A program made the translations under genes and the position numbers. This document shows, in pieces, positions 39,793 through 52,440 of a DNA stretch of 64,000 nucleotides; positions within the stretch are counted from its first letter, which is position 1; each line of letters opens with the position of its first letter. The stretch comes from Cryptomeria japonica. Lineage: Eukaryota; Streptophyta; Pinopsida; Cupressales; Cupressaceae. The notes under the pieces were generated by a model. It saw only the letters and a program-made list of their open reading frames with translations, was not told the origin of the DNA and did no database searches. The stretch lies in contig NC_081412.1 in the NCBI RefSeq assembly GCF_030272615.1, positions 474,431,657-474,495,656 of the forward strand, in the 5' to 3' direction.

Positions 39793-40857
39793 TTTTATAC
39801 TATTATGATATAGATGATTATGGATGTATTTATGATTCTTATATGTAATAATTTTAATCCATTTGCTTGTGAATATGATGCTATGGATTATGCCATAACC
39901 TTTATGTTGAAAACACCACAAGATTCAGAGGGGGTGAATTATTCTAAACCAAATCCTAAACTTCTTTAATCACAAGTACTTATCAATTATCATTAGCAAA
40001 TTAAACATCAATGCAAGATGAAACAAAAAAATACCAAACACATGAAAACCATATTTTTTACCTCGAAAACCCATTGTGGGAAAACACACTCACAATATAA
40101 ATATAAAAAAATATAATTTAATGTCTTTCATATTTTACCCCATCATGCACTTCCTTTGATATCAACGGTCCAGATTTCTGCACAACTGTACATTTAGATC
40201 AAGATGTTCTTTCACCTTAACTTTGCAGCCCTGCCGCACACATGGCACATGGGCCTTGTTGACGTCAGGCCCTTCTTAAATAGACCAATAAGATTATGCA
40301 TGTTGGAGGTCAAAGGACACATTGGAAAGAGTTGGCCCAATCTATCTTCCTCGTTAATTAAGTATACAATTTATAATAATTAATTATAAAATGCTCAAAC
40401 CTATCTCTATTCCGGTGACTTTTTTAAGAAACCTTTGTCCTTCAGAACTTCGGGCCAAAATAGAGCTTATGTCATTGATCTGCAATCATCCAATGATCAT
40501 AAAGTTGATTGATTAATTAATTACATACTTATAGTTAACTATCACTTGCAGCTCATTATATGGATAACCGAAAGAAAATTAAAGATAAAATTTAATGTAG
40601 TTTAATATTACAAGTGAATAAATTAATCTAATATTTAAATCCAACTAATGAATAAATTTAAAATCAAAAGTGCCTCATTCGCACTTATAGAGGTGGAATT
40701 AATGTTGACGTGCAGATTGATTATAGAACAAAGCTCGGACAACACATTGATGGTAGAGCATTGATGAGCTTAGGTCTTGATGATGGAGTAGGACATGAGG
40801 AGTATTGATTATTTATTCATTTCTAGTGGCCATTTCTATTAAACATGTTTAAGAGTT
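39176..40857. other. AT-rich DNA with TA microsatellite, no gene
   Basis: A (TA)n run lies at about 39751-39789 and ATTT simple repeats at 39186-39202. Two diverged copies of a block containing GACTTTTTGAAGAAAC(C/T)T and TGTCCTTCA lie at about 39295-39360 and 39440-39510, with a third at about 40405-40470, so an old repeat is present. No coding is supported. Confidence 0.5.
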
Positions 40858-41310
40858 ATTTGAGAGAGTGTGTTGCAGAGAGTAGGGGCTAATATTGAAT
40901 TGAAGGGGTGTCAGCACTATTATAGAGGGAACATGGAAGCCAGTTTCACATTCAAAATGGAGAATAAATTAGTTCCCTTCATGGGAAAAGTGTCAGATAA
41001 GAGATTGAAGGGCCTATTCCTATTCAAGGATGAAAGGCTTGTGGATGCAATGAAGCTCTTCCTTGGAGAGGATATTGTCCATATTAGTCACAGATACAGG
41101 ACTTACATGGAAATCTATTTCCTTATTATTGCATGGGGATTAGAATTTGAAGAGGATGTGGACAAGGTGAAGAGGGCCTTGCAAACTTTAATTGCGACAG
41201 AATACTTAGGAGGGATAGATTCAATTTGGGAGTGGATTTCATCATTTCTGAAGGGTTGGGGGAGCCTACAGACCCACTACCCTTTGTTCCCTAGCAAGAG
41301 GATGAGCTAA
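40858..41310 (+). pseudogene. Unidentified ORF upstream of copia D
   Basis: An uninterrupted ORF of about 146 codons (40870-41310), preceded by TTGCAG, a possible splice acceptor. The composition is protein-like: charged N-half, then aromatic and hydrophobic residues (Y-M-E-I-Y-F-L-I-I-A-W-G) and an amphipathic stretch. There is no known motif. It lies in the hAT-like element just left of the copia D remnant. It could be an exon of that element's own gene or a captured fragment. Confidence 0.4.
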
Positions 41311-41432
41311 AGACGAGATGTTGAGATCTCGCAAGAAGAGGATGGGAGGTGGGTATTAGGGTTTGTTTCAAAGTTAGCTTCGGTGGTGGTGGGTATAGAT
41401 AGATGGATTGGATGGAGGTTATTTAATGAGGT

Positions 41433-41975
41433 TATCAAACTGAATTTTCTAAAAGAGAATGTTGAAACAAAATAAGTAAAACTGGTTTATGTGAATACTA
41501 AAGAACAGATTGCAGATATTTTCACTAAGCCTTTGCCTAAGGAGATTTTTGAATATCTCAGAGATCAGCTTGAGGTCATACCCCCACCGGTAGAGACATA
41601 GACAGTTGATGTTTGTCATCAACCAAAAAAACTATCAGAGAAATCATTTACTCTGGCTTTGATGAGGAGAGCTACTTCTCAGGGGGAGTAGTTGGTATTT
41701 TGTATTTGAACCTGGTTTTTGTATTGCTTTGGTATTTGATGTCAAAGGGGGAGAGATTGATATGGAAAAACACATGTTACTCCTAGGGGGAGAGACTTTA
41801 TCCCTTGGGGAGAGATTTTTATTTTGGGAGAAATTGATTACTCTCTGTACCAGAATTTTGATTTCTGGATATGATCTCTTTTGGGAGATTGTTGGTTTTT
41901 GGTATTTGGCATTTCTGTTTTGGCATTTTGATGGCTTTTCCATCTTGTGTTGCCATCAATGCCAAAGGGGGAGAT
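41433..41975 (+). mobile_element. Extra 3' end of a copia D copy, left of the D LTR
   Basis: It is homologous to 47086-47631: the last part of RNase H (K-E-Q-I-A-D-I-F-T-K-P-L-P), the 3' noncoding region and polypurine tracts, leading directly into the LTR at 41976. The arrangement RNase H end, LTR, full internal region, LTR indicates two tandem D copies sharing an LTR, the left one mostly deleted. No TSD is found on this side. This copy keeps CAG at 41566-41568 where the right copy has TAG (47222-47224). Confidence 0.8.
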
Positions 41976-43042
41976 TGCTGGTATTTTGGATATGTTGATA
42001 TAGTTTTGTCATTGATGTCAACACTTATTAACTCTGGCACTTGGAGAATATGCAATGTTCATCAGCAAGCAAGTGACTTATACACAGTCACTGGTATCTT
42101 GTTCACCGGCAGGATATATTATTCACCGGCACTTGGAATGACATGGAAAATACTTGGTTATGTCGAAGACATCGTTTGAACACTTTGCCTTGAAGATTTG
42201 TTCATTGGTATATTTGTGTTTGCATATTTGTTGTTACCGACAAATAGGTCAAGGATAAGCACCGATAGGCTTATCTATTCTAGATCAGCACGACATGCTA
42301 TGGAAATGATTTATTAATGTTGTAAATGCATTAAGCCAACATGTTGAATTAGATATTGCATCGGTTATTGTTTTACTTATAAATTATTTTTATTTTAATA
42401 TCTTTTGTAAAGCCGACCTATACATTTTGGTCCTAGGCTTCGGTATATATGTAAGATCTTATTTGATTGAAGAAAAAGTGAGAAAGGTGAATGTGAAAAG
42501 GATTGTAATAAGGTATATGTGAGAATAAGTAGAGCTATATACGCAGACATCATTTGAAGGTAGAATGAAGGTTTTGTGAAGACATATCAGAACTGAACCG
42601 GTACTGAATCCAACATATGAAGATGCTATTTTGAGCAATACATCATTATTAGATTTAACCATCCAATTGTAGTCAGTGTGACTCCTATTTTTGTTTGAGA
42701 AGTGAGCTCTAGGTGCTTGGCCTTTCTGCATGTGCAGACCCCCTATTGTATACACATACTATCTGTAGTAGTATCATCTGATTGTGGGTAAGGTTTCCCA
42801 CTGTGGTTTTTTCCCTTACAGGGTTTCCATGTAAAAAAACTGGTGTTATGTGTTGTGGATGTTATTGTCTTTTTGTTGCATGCATTAATCTTTACTGGTA
42901 CTGCATTTAATTGATAAACTGTCTACCGACATTAAATTTGGTTTACCGGTATTAAGAATTAAGTTTGGTTAAGTTGTTTTTGGTTTGAATTTATTAGACA
43001 ACTAATTCACCCCCCCTTCTTAGTTGTCTCTAGGACCTAACA
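41976..43042 (+). repeat. 5' LTR of copia D
   Basis: 1067 bp, TGCTGG...CTAACA, colinear with 47632-48697. The first bases are mutated (TGCTGG for TGTTGG). The end block TAATTCACCCCCCCTTCTTAG is shared with the LTR ends of A, B and C. Confidence 0.9.
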
Positions 43043-43044
43043 AT

Positions 43045-43057
43045 TGGTATCAAAGCC
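43045..43057 (+). other. Primer-binding site of copia D
   Basis: TGGTATCAAAGCC begins 2 bp after the 5' LTR. It fits the plant initiator-methionine tRNA complement with one change (A for G at position 9). Confidence 0.8.
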
Positions 43058-43099
43058 TAGCCCTCTTTTTGCAGAAGTTTAATAGCTTGAGGAGATCCA

Positions 43100-46000
43100 A
43101 TGTCTTCTAACTATTTCAGGAAGGATAGTCCTAAACTTGATGGAACCAACTATGGCATATGGAAGATCGGGATGGAGACACATCTTAATTGCATTGGAAA
43201 GGACATTTGGGAAGTTACAAAGAATGGCTATACTGCTCCTAATCCCGGTCAGTCTAATCCACCAACCTTAGGAAAAGATAAAGAAAATGATTGCAAAGCG
43301 AGGGAAGCACTTTTGAGTGCATTATCAAATCAGAAAATCATGGGATTATCAGACAAATCTACTGCTAAAGCTATTTGGGACCATTTAGAAACATTGAATG
43401 AAGGAGATTCCACAGTCAAAATTGCAAAACTTGAAAGCTTCTGGGTCAAGTATGAAAATCTAAAAATGGAGGAAGATGAAAGGATTTCTGCTTTTATGGA
43501 AAGAGTAAATGAAATTGTTTTGGGTATTAAATGTTGTGGAGGAACCTTAAGTGAAGATGAAATTGTTTCAAAAGTTTTAAGAGGATTGCCACCGGCATAC
43601 AAAATGAAAGTTACTGCGATAAATGAGTTAAGAACAATGCCTAATATATCAGTAACTAGAGACACATTGATTGGAAAACTTTCAGCTTTTGAAATTAAGG
43701 AATTTGGTCTTATTGCTACTATAAAGACGTATTTAGATTTTAAGGCATCAACATCATCTGCATCATCATCATTTGACAAGTCTGATTGGAAATACTTTTA
43801 TACAAGAGAACTTGAAGAAAACAAGAGAGAAAATGAAGAACTTGAAGAACTTGAAGCACTATTTGCAAGGAAAATGCCTAAAGGTCCAGTTGGAAGTAAA
43901 TATGAAGGTAAAGCACCCTTTAAATGTTTTAACTGTAATAAGATTGGTCATATGGCTTCAAGATGCCCTGATAGACATACAAGATTGAAAGAAGAAGCTA
44001 GAAGAACATACAAGCCTAACCCTGAATATCAGAGATACAGATTTAAGAAGAATAAAGACAAGTCTTGTTATCTTGCTGATGAAGGAGTCATTGATGATTC
44101 TGATGAGGATCCGATAGACCATGGATGGGTCTTTGTTTCTATAACAGAAGATCAACCGACACCTACTATTCAACCGGTAGAGCAGGCCCTGGTAGCTAAA
44201 ATTGAAGTTAAGGATGAATGGATCATTGATTTAGGATGTTCACATCATATGATTGGTGATAAAAGTAAATTCTTGACTTTTCAGGAATATAATGGAGGTC
44301 TAGTAAGATTTGGAGATGATAAAGCTTGTTTGATCAAAGGAAAAGGTACTATATCTCTTGATGGTAAGCATAATACTGAAAATGTTTACTATGTTGAAGG
44401 TTTAAATCATAATCTTTTGAGTGTTGGTAAATTAGTTGAAAAAGGATTTCAGTTACAATTCAAGAATGGGAAATGCAAAATTATGAACAAAACTGGTTTA
44501 GAAATTGCAACCAGTAATCAAACTAGAGGTAATGTCTTTCATTTGAATAACAATGAAAAGACATGCTTGATTGCACATATTGATGAAAGTTGGCTATGGC
44601 ATAAGAGACTTTGTCATGTAAATTTTGATTGCATTGTGAAAATTAGTACAACTAAAGCAGTTAGAGATTTACATAAGATTGTTAAACCTCACAATCTGGT
44701 ATGTAAGGAATGTCAATTTGGAAAACAAGTTAGAGCATCTTTTAAAAGTATTCCAGAAAAATCCAATCATGCTCTTGACTTAATTCATAATGATTTATGT
44801 GGTCTAGCTAGAACTAAAAGCTTACAAGGTGATAGATATTTCATGCTAATCATTGATGACTATTCTAGAATGTGTTGGGTTACTTTTCTCATAGAAAAAT
44901 TAGAAGAACTTGGGAAATTCAAACTATTCAAGGCAATGGTAGAGAATGAAACTGGTAAGAAAATCAAATGTCTAAGATCAGATCAAAGAGGTGAATTTAC
45001 ATCTAAGGAATTTAATACATTCTGTGAAGTAAATGGAATCAGAAGATAGTTATCAGCACCCCAGACACCCCAACAGAATGTAGTTGTAGAAAGGAAAAAA
45101 AGAACTATCTTGGATGTAGCTAGAAGTATGTTATCAGAAGCAAATCTACCACATGTATATTGGAGAGAGGTAGTAAGGACAACAATCTACACATTCAACA
45201 AAGTTCACATCAAAGGTGAAACTGGTAAGACCCCTCATGAACTATGGTTTGGTATTACTCCTACTCTTAAATATTTCAGAATATTTGGAAGTAAATGCTA
45301 TATTAGAGGAGATGAGTATATTGGCAAATTTGATCCTAGAAGTGATGAAGGAATATTTCTTGGTTATTCATCTAAGAGAAAATCATATAGATGTTTTAAC
45401 AAGAGATTGCAGAAAATAGTTGAGAGTACAAATGTGAAAATTGATGAATAGTTTAGATGGACTTCAAGGTATATAGACTCTGAACTGGCAACAAAGATAC
45501 TGACAAATGGACCTACATTGAACACACCGATATAGAATGAAGATCCAGTTACACTGATATCATCTGAAAATTCCACTATAACGTAAGAACAACAGCAAAC
45601 AAAGACACCCCGGTATGTAAGATTGAACCACTCTGAAGATCAGATAATTGGGGACAAATTTCAAGGAGTTATGACAAGAGGAAGACTAGAAAATGAAGAG
45701 GTATGTCTTTTTTCTCAAATTGAACCAGCATCAATTAATGAGGCATGTGAAGATAAACACTGGATTAAAGCTATGGAAGAAGAATTAGAACAAATTGAAA
45801 AGAATAACACATGGACATTAGTTCCCTGGCCTAAAGACAAAAATGTAATTGGAACAAAATGGGTATTCAGAAAAAAACTTAATGAAGATGGTAAGGTAAT
45901 CAGAAATAAAGCAAGACTAGTGTGTAAGGGATATTAATAGAAAGAAGGAATTGATTACAATGAAACCTTTGCACCGGTAGCTAGAATTGAGGTAGTCAGA

Positions 46001-47257
46001 TTATTCTTGGCTTTTGTAGCACACAAGAACTACAAAGTATATCAAATGGATATTAAATGTGCATTTTTGAATGGAGATCTTGAAGAAGAAGTTTACATTG
46101 AGAAACCTGCTAGATTTTCTTTGACAAATAAAAAAGATATGGTTTGGAGGTTAAGGAAAACTTTGTATGGGTTGAAGCAAGCTCCAAGAGCTTGGTATGC
46201 TAGATTGGATAAATACCTTTTGAAGATTGGTTTTTCTAAAGGTAATGCTGACAACAACTTATACTATAAAGTGACTAATGATGACATCTTGGTTATAGAA
46301 GTTTTTGTTGATGATATAATCTTTGGAGGAGAAGATGGATTATGTAAAGACTTTTCTATTGAAATGCAGCAAGAATTTGAAATGTCTATGATTGGAGAGA
46401 TAAAATTATTTTTAGGATTGCAGATTTCACAGATTGATAAAGGCATATTCTTGAGTCAATCTAAGTACTTGAAGGAGTTACTAAAGAAATTTGGGATGGA
46501 AAACTCTAAACCGGTAAGCACACCTATGACAACAAATGACAAATTATCACTAAGGGATTAATCTACACTTGTTAATCTAACTAGGTACAAATCTATGATA
46601 GGAGGTCTACTGTATTTGACACAAACAAGACCTGATATTATGAATGTAGTATGCATTGTTTCAATATTTTAGAGTAATCCTAAAGAAAATCATGAATCAA
46701 CAGTAAAAAGGATTTTCTGGTACTTGCAAGGCACCACAAACCTTGGCCTATGGTATCCTAGAGATGAAAACTTTAAATTATGTGCATACATAGATGCAAA
46801 TTGGGCAGGAGATGTAGATGACAGAAAAAGCACCACCGACAGAGCATTTTTTCTTGGAAGCATATTAATTTTTTCGTTGAGTAAGAAACAAAGTTGCACA
46901 TCTTTATCAACAACTGAATCAGAATATGTTGCAATAGCAACTAACTATACACATGTATTATGGCTTCAACAAATGTTCAAGGACATATAGGTGAAATGCA
47001 AAGAACCTATAACTATCTATTGTGATAATACAACAGCAATTGATATATCTAAGAATCCAGTACTACATTCTAAAACTAAATATGTCTCTATCAAACTGAA
47101 TTTTCTAAAAGAGAATGTTGAAGAAAAAGAAGTAAAACTAGTTTATGTGAATACTAAAGAACAGATTGTAGATATTTTGACTAAGCCTTTGCCTAAGGAG
47201 ACTTTTGAATATCTCGGAGATTAGCTTGAGGTCATACCCCCACCGGTAGAGACTTAG
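43100..47257 (+). pseudogene. gag-pol of copia D, single frame with ten stops
   Basis: ATG at 43100. UBN2-type Gag to about 43880; CCHC knuckle C-F-N-C-N-K-I-G-H-M-A-S-R-C (43924-43966); protease whose usual D-S-G is D-L-G (44227-44235); GAG-pre-integrase with the H and C pairs; integrase from about 44770 with I-I-D-D-Y-S-R-M and V-E-R-K; RT with F-V-D-D-I-I-F-G-G (46300-46330); RNase H with Y-I-D-A-N-W-A-G (46780-46810) to K-P-L-P-K-E-T-F. One frame is kept for 4.1 kb. Internal stops: TAG 45047, 45449, 45533, 45938, 46670, 46988, 47222; TAA 45584, 45935, 46559. None occurs in the first 649 codons. All fit CAG or CAA origin, and the adjacent partial copy proves it for 47222. Confidence 0.92.
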
Positions 47258-47631
47258 ACAGTTGATGTTTGTCATCAACTGGCAGAACTAACAGAGAAAT
47301 CTTTTACTCCGGCTTTGATGAGGAGAGCTACTTCTCAGGGGGAGTAGTTGGTATTTTGTATTTGAACCTGGTTTTTGTATTGCTTTGGCATTTGATGTCA
47401 AAGGGGGAGAGATTGATATGGAAAAACACATGTTACTCCTAGGGGGAGAGACTTTATCCCTTGGGGAGAGATTGTTATTTTGGGAGAGATTGATTACTCT
47501 TTGTAGCTGAATTTTGATTTTTGGATATGATCTCTTTTGGGAGATTGTTGGTTTTTGGTATTTGGCATATTTGTTTTGGCACTTTGATGGTTTTTCCATC
47601 TTGTGTTGCCATCAATGCCAAAGGGGGAGAT
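47258..47631 (+). other. 3' noncoding region and polypurine tracts of copia D
   Basis: GATGTCAAAGGGGGAGAG (about 47394), CTAGGGGGAGAG and GCCAAAGGGGGAGAT (47618-47631) recur. The last abuts the LTR. The same arrangement occurs at 41737-41975. Confidence 0.8.
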
Positions 47632-48697
47632 TGTTGGTATTTTGGATATGTTGATATAGTTTTGTCATTGATGTCAACACTTATTAACTCTGACACTTAG
47701 AGAATTGGCAATGTTCACCGACAAGCAAGTGACTTATACGCAGTCACCAATATCTTGTTCACCGATAGGATATATTGTTCACCAACACTTGGAATGACAT
47801 GGAAAATTCTTGGTTATGTCGAAGACATCGTTTGGACAATTTGTCTTGAAGATTTATTCATTGGTATATTCGTGTTTGCATATTTGCTATTACTAGTAAA
47901 TAGGTCCAGGATAAGCACCGACATGCTTATCTATTCCAGATCAGCATGGCATGCTATGGAAATGATTTATTAATGTTGTAAATGCATTAAGCTGACATGT
48001 TGAATCGGATTTGCATCGGTTATTGTTTTACTTGTAAATTGTTTTTATTGTAATATCTTTTGTAAAGCCGACCTATACATTTTGGTCCTAGGCTTCGGTA
48101 TATATGTAAGATCTTATTTGATCAAAGAAAAAGTGAGAAAGGTGAATGCAAAAAGGATTGTAATAAGGTATATGCGAGAATAAGCAGAGCTATACACGCA
48201 GACATCATTTGAAGGTAGAAGGAAGGTTTTGTGAAGACATATCAGAACTGAACCGGTACTGAATCCAACATATGAAGATGCTATTTTGAGCAGTAAATCA
48301 TTATTGGATTTAACCATCCAATTGTAGTCAATGTGACTCCTATTTTTGTTTGAGCAGTGAGCTTTAGGCGCTTGGCCTTTTTGCATGTGCAGACCCCCTA
48401 TTGTATACACATACTATCTGCAGTAGTATCATCTCATTGTGGATAAGGTTTCCCACCGTGGTTTTTCCCCTTACAGGGTTTCCATGTACAAATACCAATG
48501 TTATGTTTTGTGGATGTTATTGTCTTTTTTGTTTCATGCATTAATCTTTACCGGTACTGCAATTAACTAATAAACTATCTTCCGGCATTAAATTTGGTTT
48601 ACCTGTATTAAGCATTAAGTTTGGTTAAGTTGTTTTTGGTTTGAATTTATTAGACAACTGATTCACCCCCCCTCTTAGTTGTCTCAAGGACCTAACA
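47632..48697 (+). repeat. 3' LTR of copia D
   Basis: 1066 bp, TGTTGG...CCTAACA. It differs from the 5' LTR by scattered substitutions, many of them C/T or G/A, with no large indel. Confidence 0.9.
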
Positions 48698-48769
48698 AGG
48701 TAGTCCCAATGCTAATCATCATCCCTGGGTTCCTTGATTTTGGATACATACATGAGGAAATTGATACTT

Positions 48770-49110
48770 CATAGTATATCACTCCTTTGTGCCTACAACA
48801 ACTGTGCATCTTATGTTGGCACAATCAAAAATTAAAAAACCCTTCAAATGTAATAGTTATGCAGGAGGGGAATGAGGAGGTTCTCATCCACATAGTCAAT
48901 GACTGCATCAATGTCATGCAAATATGCATGCTTGAACACCATCTGGGTGAGTTTTTTTGCCCACTCTTTGGAAACCTTGACATATAAAAACATGGCAAGA
49001 AAAAAGGTCGGAATGTCCAAACTAACCCTATGCCTGAGATATGCCATTAGAAACTCCAACCCTAGCACTATCTTGACCACATGAATTATGTATGGGTGGT
49101 CATTCACCAA
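48770..49110 (-). pseudogene. Unidentified ORF fragment right of copia D
   Basis: A minus-strand ORF of 88 codons (48844-49110), followed by further protein-like sequence with TAG stops down to the copia D boundary. The composition is hydrophobic and amphipathic, with no known domain. It may be part of the same broken gene as the decayed coding at 38184-39175, since both are on the minus strand of the hAT-like element. Confidence 0.3.
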
Positions 49111-49299
49111 GACCCCCGTGACTATTTATCTGTGACTTCACCTACAAACAATGTTTGTGGTTTTGTTGCCCTGAGGATAATTAGCGTGTCCATCACTCCC
49201 ACTTCAGTGTTTCCAACTCAAACATGTAATGTGAAAATACTGTAATACCCCAATGCCCAATTTAAAGGCATTCGATCAGCTTCAACATAAATGTCTCAT

Positions 49300-52200
49300 T
49301 TAATGCACACTTATAATAAGTTGCCTTGTGCGATATATATTAATAGTATATATATCTTATTTTTTTATTTTCCTAATTTTTTATACAAGTACATAAACCC
49401 ACAAACAAAATTTCACTTTCACAAGAGATTTGCAAAGAAAAATAACAAAGTACATTCTAGAGACTATATTTATAGTAATTATCATGACAAATCATAAACT
49501 AATTAATATTGTTGAAGGAGTATATACATTCTTCATTGTGGAAGACTCCACATTCTAACTTAGACACTACTACTATACCCTTTCCCAAAGAGACCAAGAT
49601 TCCCTCCAAAAAACTCTCTTAATTACAATTTTCGAATTCCTTTTATAAGAGTAAGGAACACAACAAGCTTTAGGCTGTATATGACTGCCATGTTCTCATT
49701 TGACATATGTTTATTTTATATGCATGGAAATGATATATTCCCAATATGAAACCTAAAATAGAATAGTATAACTTATCAAACCATATGACTAAAACTATCA
49801 TGAAACTATCATGGACCATAGTGAAGAATAAAATATTGTTGAAATTCAACTGCTTGAGCCACACCACCATCAAATTGTTGATAACTTTATGGATGCAAGA
49901 TTCTAACTATAAAAACTAGAGGAAGATTTTTATGAATTCAAGATTCTAGCTATAAAAACTAGAGGATGAGCTCCAGAGATGGGTATTGTAATTAGAATAG
50001 GGGTCCAGCTTTAGTTATCAATTTTAACTAAACAAGATCTTTGCTATTACTGACTCTTCCCTATCCTCATTGTTCTCCTCCCCGCTCCCTCTCACTCTTA
50101 GGCTTCAGGAGATGAGGGGCCGAATGTAGGAATCTAGGGAAAGGCCATATGTAGATACAGATGGCCTTTGAAAATCCCTTTATCTAGCTCCTCCAATTTG
50201 AAATTCCCTTTAGCTACAAAGAAATTTGTTGTGCTACTATAAAAAAAGGCTTCCTAAAATATTCTCCACCGAGTGTCATTAAACCTATATCTTATGAACA
50301 CACAAGAAAAATCTACATATGGGCATTCCATTTCTGATACTGTTCTTGAACAAGTGTAGAGGGAAATATTTATAATTCTCTTTGATCAACTCAACTCCTA
50401 CCAATTTATGAAAAACCTCGAAGCTCTAAATTTAGAAGTTCTAAATATTTCTTTTCACCTTTTCACCTTTCCAAAGAATCATAACTCTTCATGCCACCTA
50501 ATAAAAGGATCAAAACTCAACAGTCTGCTATAATCATTTAACGACCAATTCAATATTTTCTTCAAGAAAAAGATAACATACATACCCATGCAACACTTCA
50601 TCAAAATGACAAGCATAAGGTTCTCTGATAGGAGGAGTGTTTTCTATGCGAAAAGATTGCTTAGAATCTGAGATGAAGATTTCATATGTGCTAAAAAGTA
50701 CCTTTCCAATTCCAATGGATATGCGATACACTTTCTATATGGGTTATTTTCCAAAAAAAATATGAAAGATGTGCCTTGATTATTCTACATTTAATTGGAC
50801 TTTGATTTTGATGTATTTCTAAAACAAAGGAAATTGCACTTTGATTTTGCTATATTTCTAAAACAAATCTCGGACTCGAATATGAGATCAAGAATACAAA
50901 CCCAAGTAGCAGATAATTTCATAATAGTGAGTCACCTGAGCATTAATGCCTATCGTTAACACAATTTCATGTGTAGTAGCACAAATTATTCTTATCAATC
51001 CATTATGTTACTCCAAACTTACAATAACTTGCAAATAGAATATAATTCCTTCCTTGATGGAAATCCACATTCACACTACATAGTCAAACATTGACAATGA
51101 AATTTCCAAGACAAATCAAAATATCTTTAATATTATGATTCACCATTCATGTAATATCTGAAAGTACAAATGAAGACAATGTTAGCAACAATAATAAATA
51201 TAGTAGTGTATTCATGAACTAATTGAAAAAATATTGAAAGAAAGTGTACATTTTTTCGCCATGAAACCATCCTACACACTAGACAAGGCAAAGCCCCGTT
51301 TCTAGTTTTACTCTCCTTAGAGATGAGAAAATTATAGAATCCTTCTTTACGACCTTGATATTCCTTTTATAATCATAAGGAATGCAACAAGCTACCGGCA
51401 TTTTACAAGAATGTGTAGCATGTATTGCAATGTAAAATCTCCAAGCTAATATTCATGATAGCTTTGGTTTAGAGACACAGAAAGATTCCATGAATGTGAA
51501 CTACCTTATGAGCCATGCCACCATCGAACATTTGTGGTTATTGATGCAGAGAATACCAGGATAAAAAATTCTCATTGAATTTATTGGTAGGAGAGAAATT
51601 TGAGAGTTTTGATCAAGCAGGGATGCTTGACTCCAAAACCACATCTCATGTGTCTTCACCCAACTTTCTCTCTACATTCTACACATTATAAGGGGGACAT
51701 GGCAGTTGCCAGAGAGATCAGAATCATTTGCAACTGCAGTCGAAGCCTAAAGTTGCACTGGAGCCTTTTAATAACCCTCTAGTTATCTTTGGCTATTTTA
51801 ATAATCCTCTAGCTACAAGGTAAGTCATCAATTTTCTTTACTTCGTGGCATCTACAAACCTTCAACCATATCTCCTTATGCCAAAATTCAGCTGCACCTT
51901 CTATGCACTTCATTTTAAAACCTGTGCAAGAAACACAACAACACTTCCTAAAAACTTATCTCTAGAAAATGTCTATCTTCTACATTCTGAAATGTAGCAT
52001 GTAAATGATATAACTTCTATCTTCTACATTCTGAAATGCAGCATGCAAATAATGACCCTATTTCTCGATTTGCGAAGTGGCAGCGATTGACTATCAGGTC
52101 TATAGTTTTGATTATTCCACATACTATATTAATTTGTGTGAGATGTACTTTTCTCTCCTTCCATAAGAAATCTTTCATTCCAATACTCCTGACACCTATA

Positions 52201-52440
52201 CATGACTCACAAACCTCAACCGAGATTAATATCGGTAGCTTCTCATTGAATATTAAATATGTGTTATCCTCCGTATTTTTCTTCCTCTGACACATGCAAT
52301 GTTTTGAGTTTTCTATGCAAAAGGATAGCAAAGAATCATCATCAAGATTTCATACATGCCAAAATGAAGCTTTCTAAAAGATTTCATACAAATATGTGGG
52401 ACACTTACAGCTAAGATGTGATGTGTTTTCTATATTAGTT
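49300..52440. repeat. Diverged direct duplication in the right arm of the hAT-like element
   Basis: About 49600-50760 and about 51330-52440 share ordered blocks: TTCCTTTTATAA with AAGGAA(C/T)(A/G)CAACAAGCT; CTAGCTACAA; and a TTTTCTATGC(G/A)AAA block with GATTTCATA(T/C)(A/G)TGC. Spacing is about 1.7 kb. No coding is supported. The rest is AT-rich. Confidence 0.55.

Larger units (their letters stand above)
41976..48697 (+). mobile_element. Ty1/copia element D, near-complete
   Basis: 6.7 kb with two LTRs of about 1.07 kb, a primer-binding site, one gag-pol frame and a polypurine tract, lying inside the large hAT-like element. The right flank is AGGTA (48698-48702). The left flank is occupied by the extra D fragment, so no TSD can be read. 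Only in-frame stops, no frameshifts, separate it from a full-length polyprotein. Confidence 0.9.

Noticed and set aside
39712-39921. Tyr-Ile repeat ORF
   Set aside because: Translation of a TA microsatellite.
41644-42055. ORFs duplicated at 41.6-42.2 kb and 47.3-48.0 kb
   Set aside because: They lie in the 3' UTR and LTR of copia D; their repetition reflects the element copies, not conserved genes.
43330-43779. 149-codon minus-strand ORF in copia D
   Set aside because: Antisense shadow of the intact gag half; no start context or domain.
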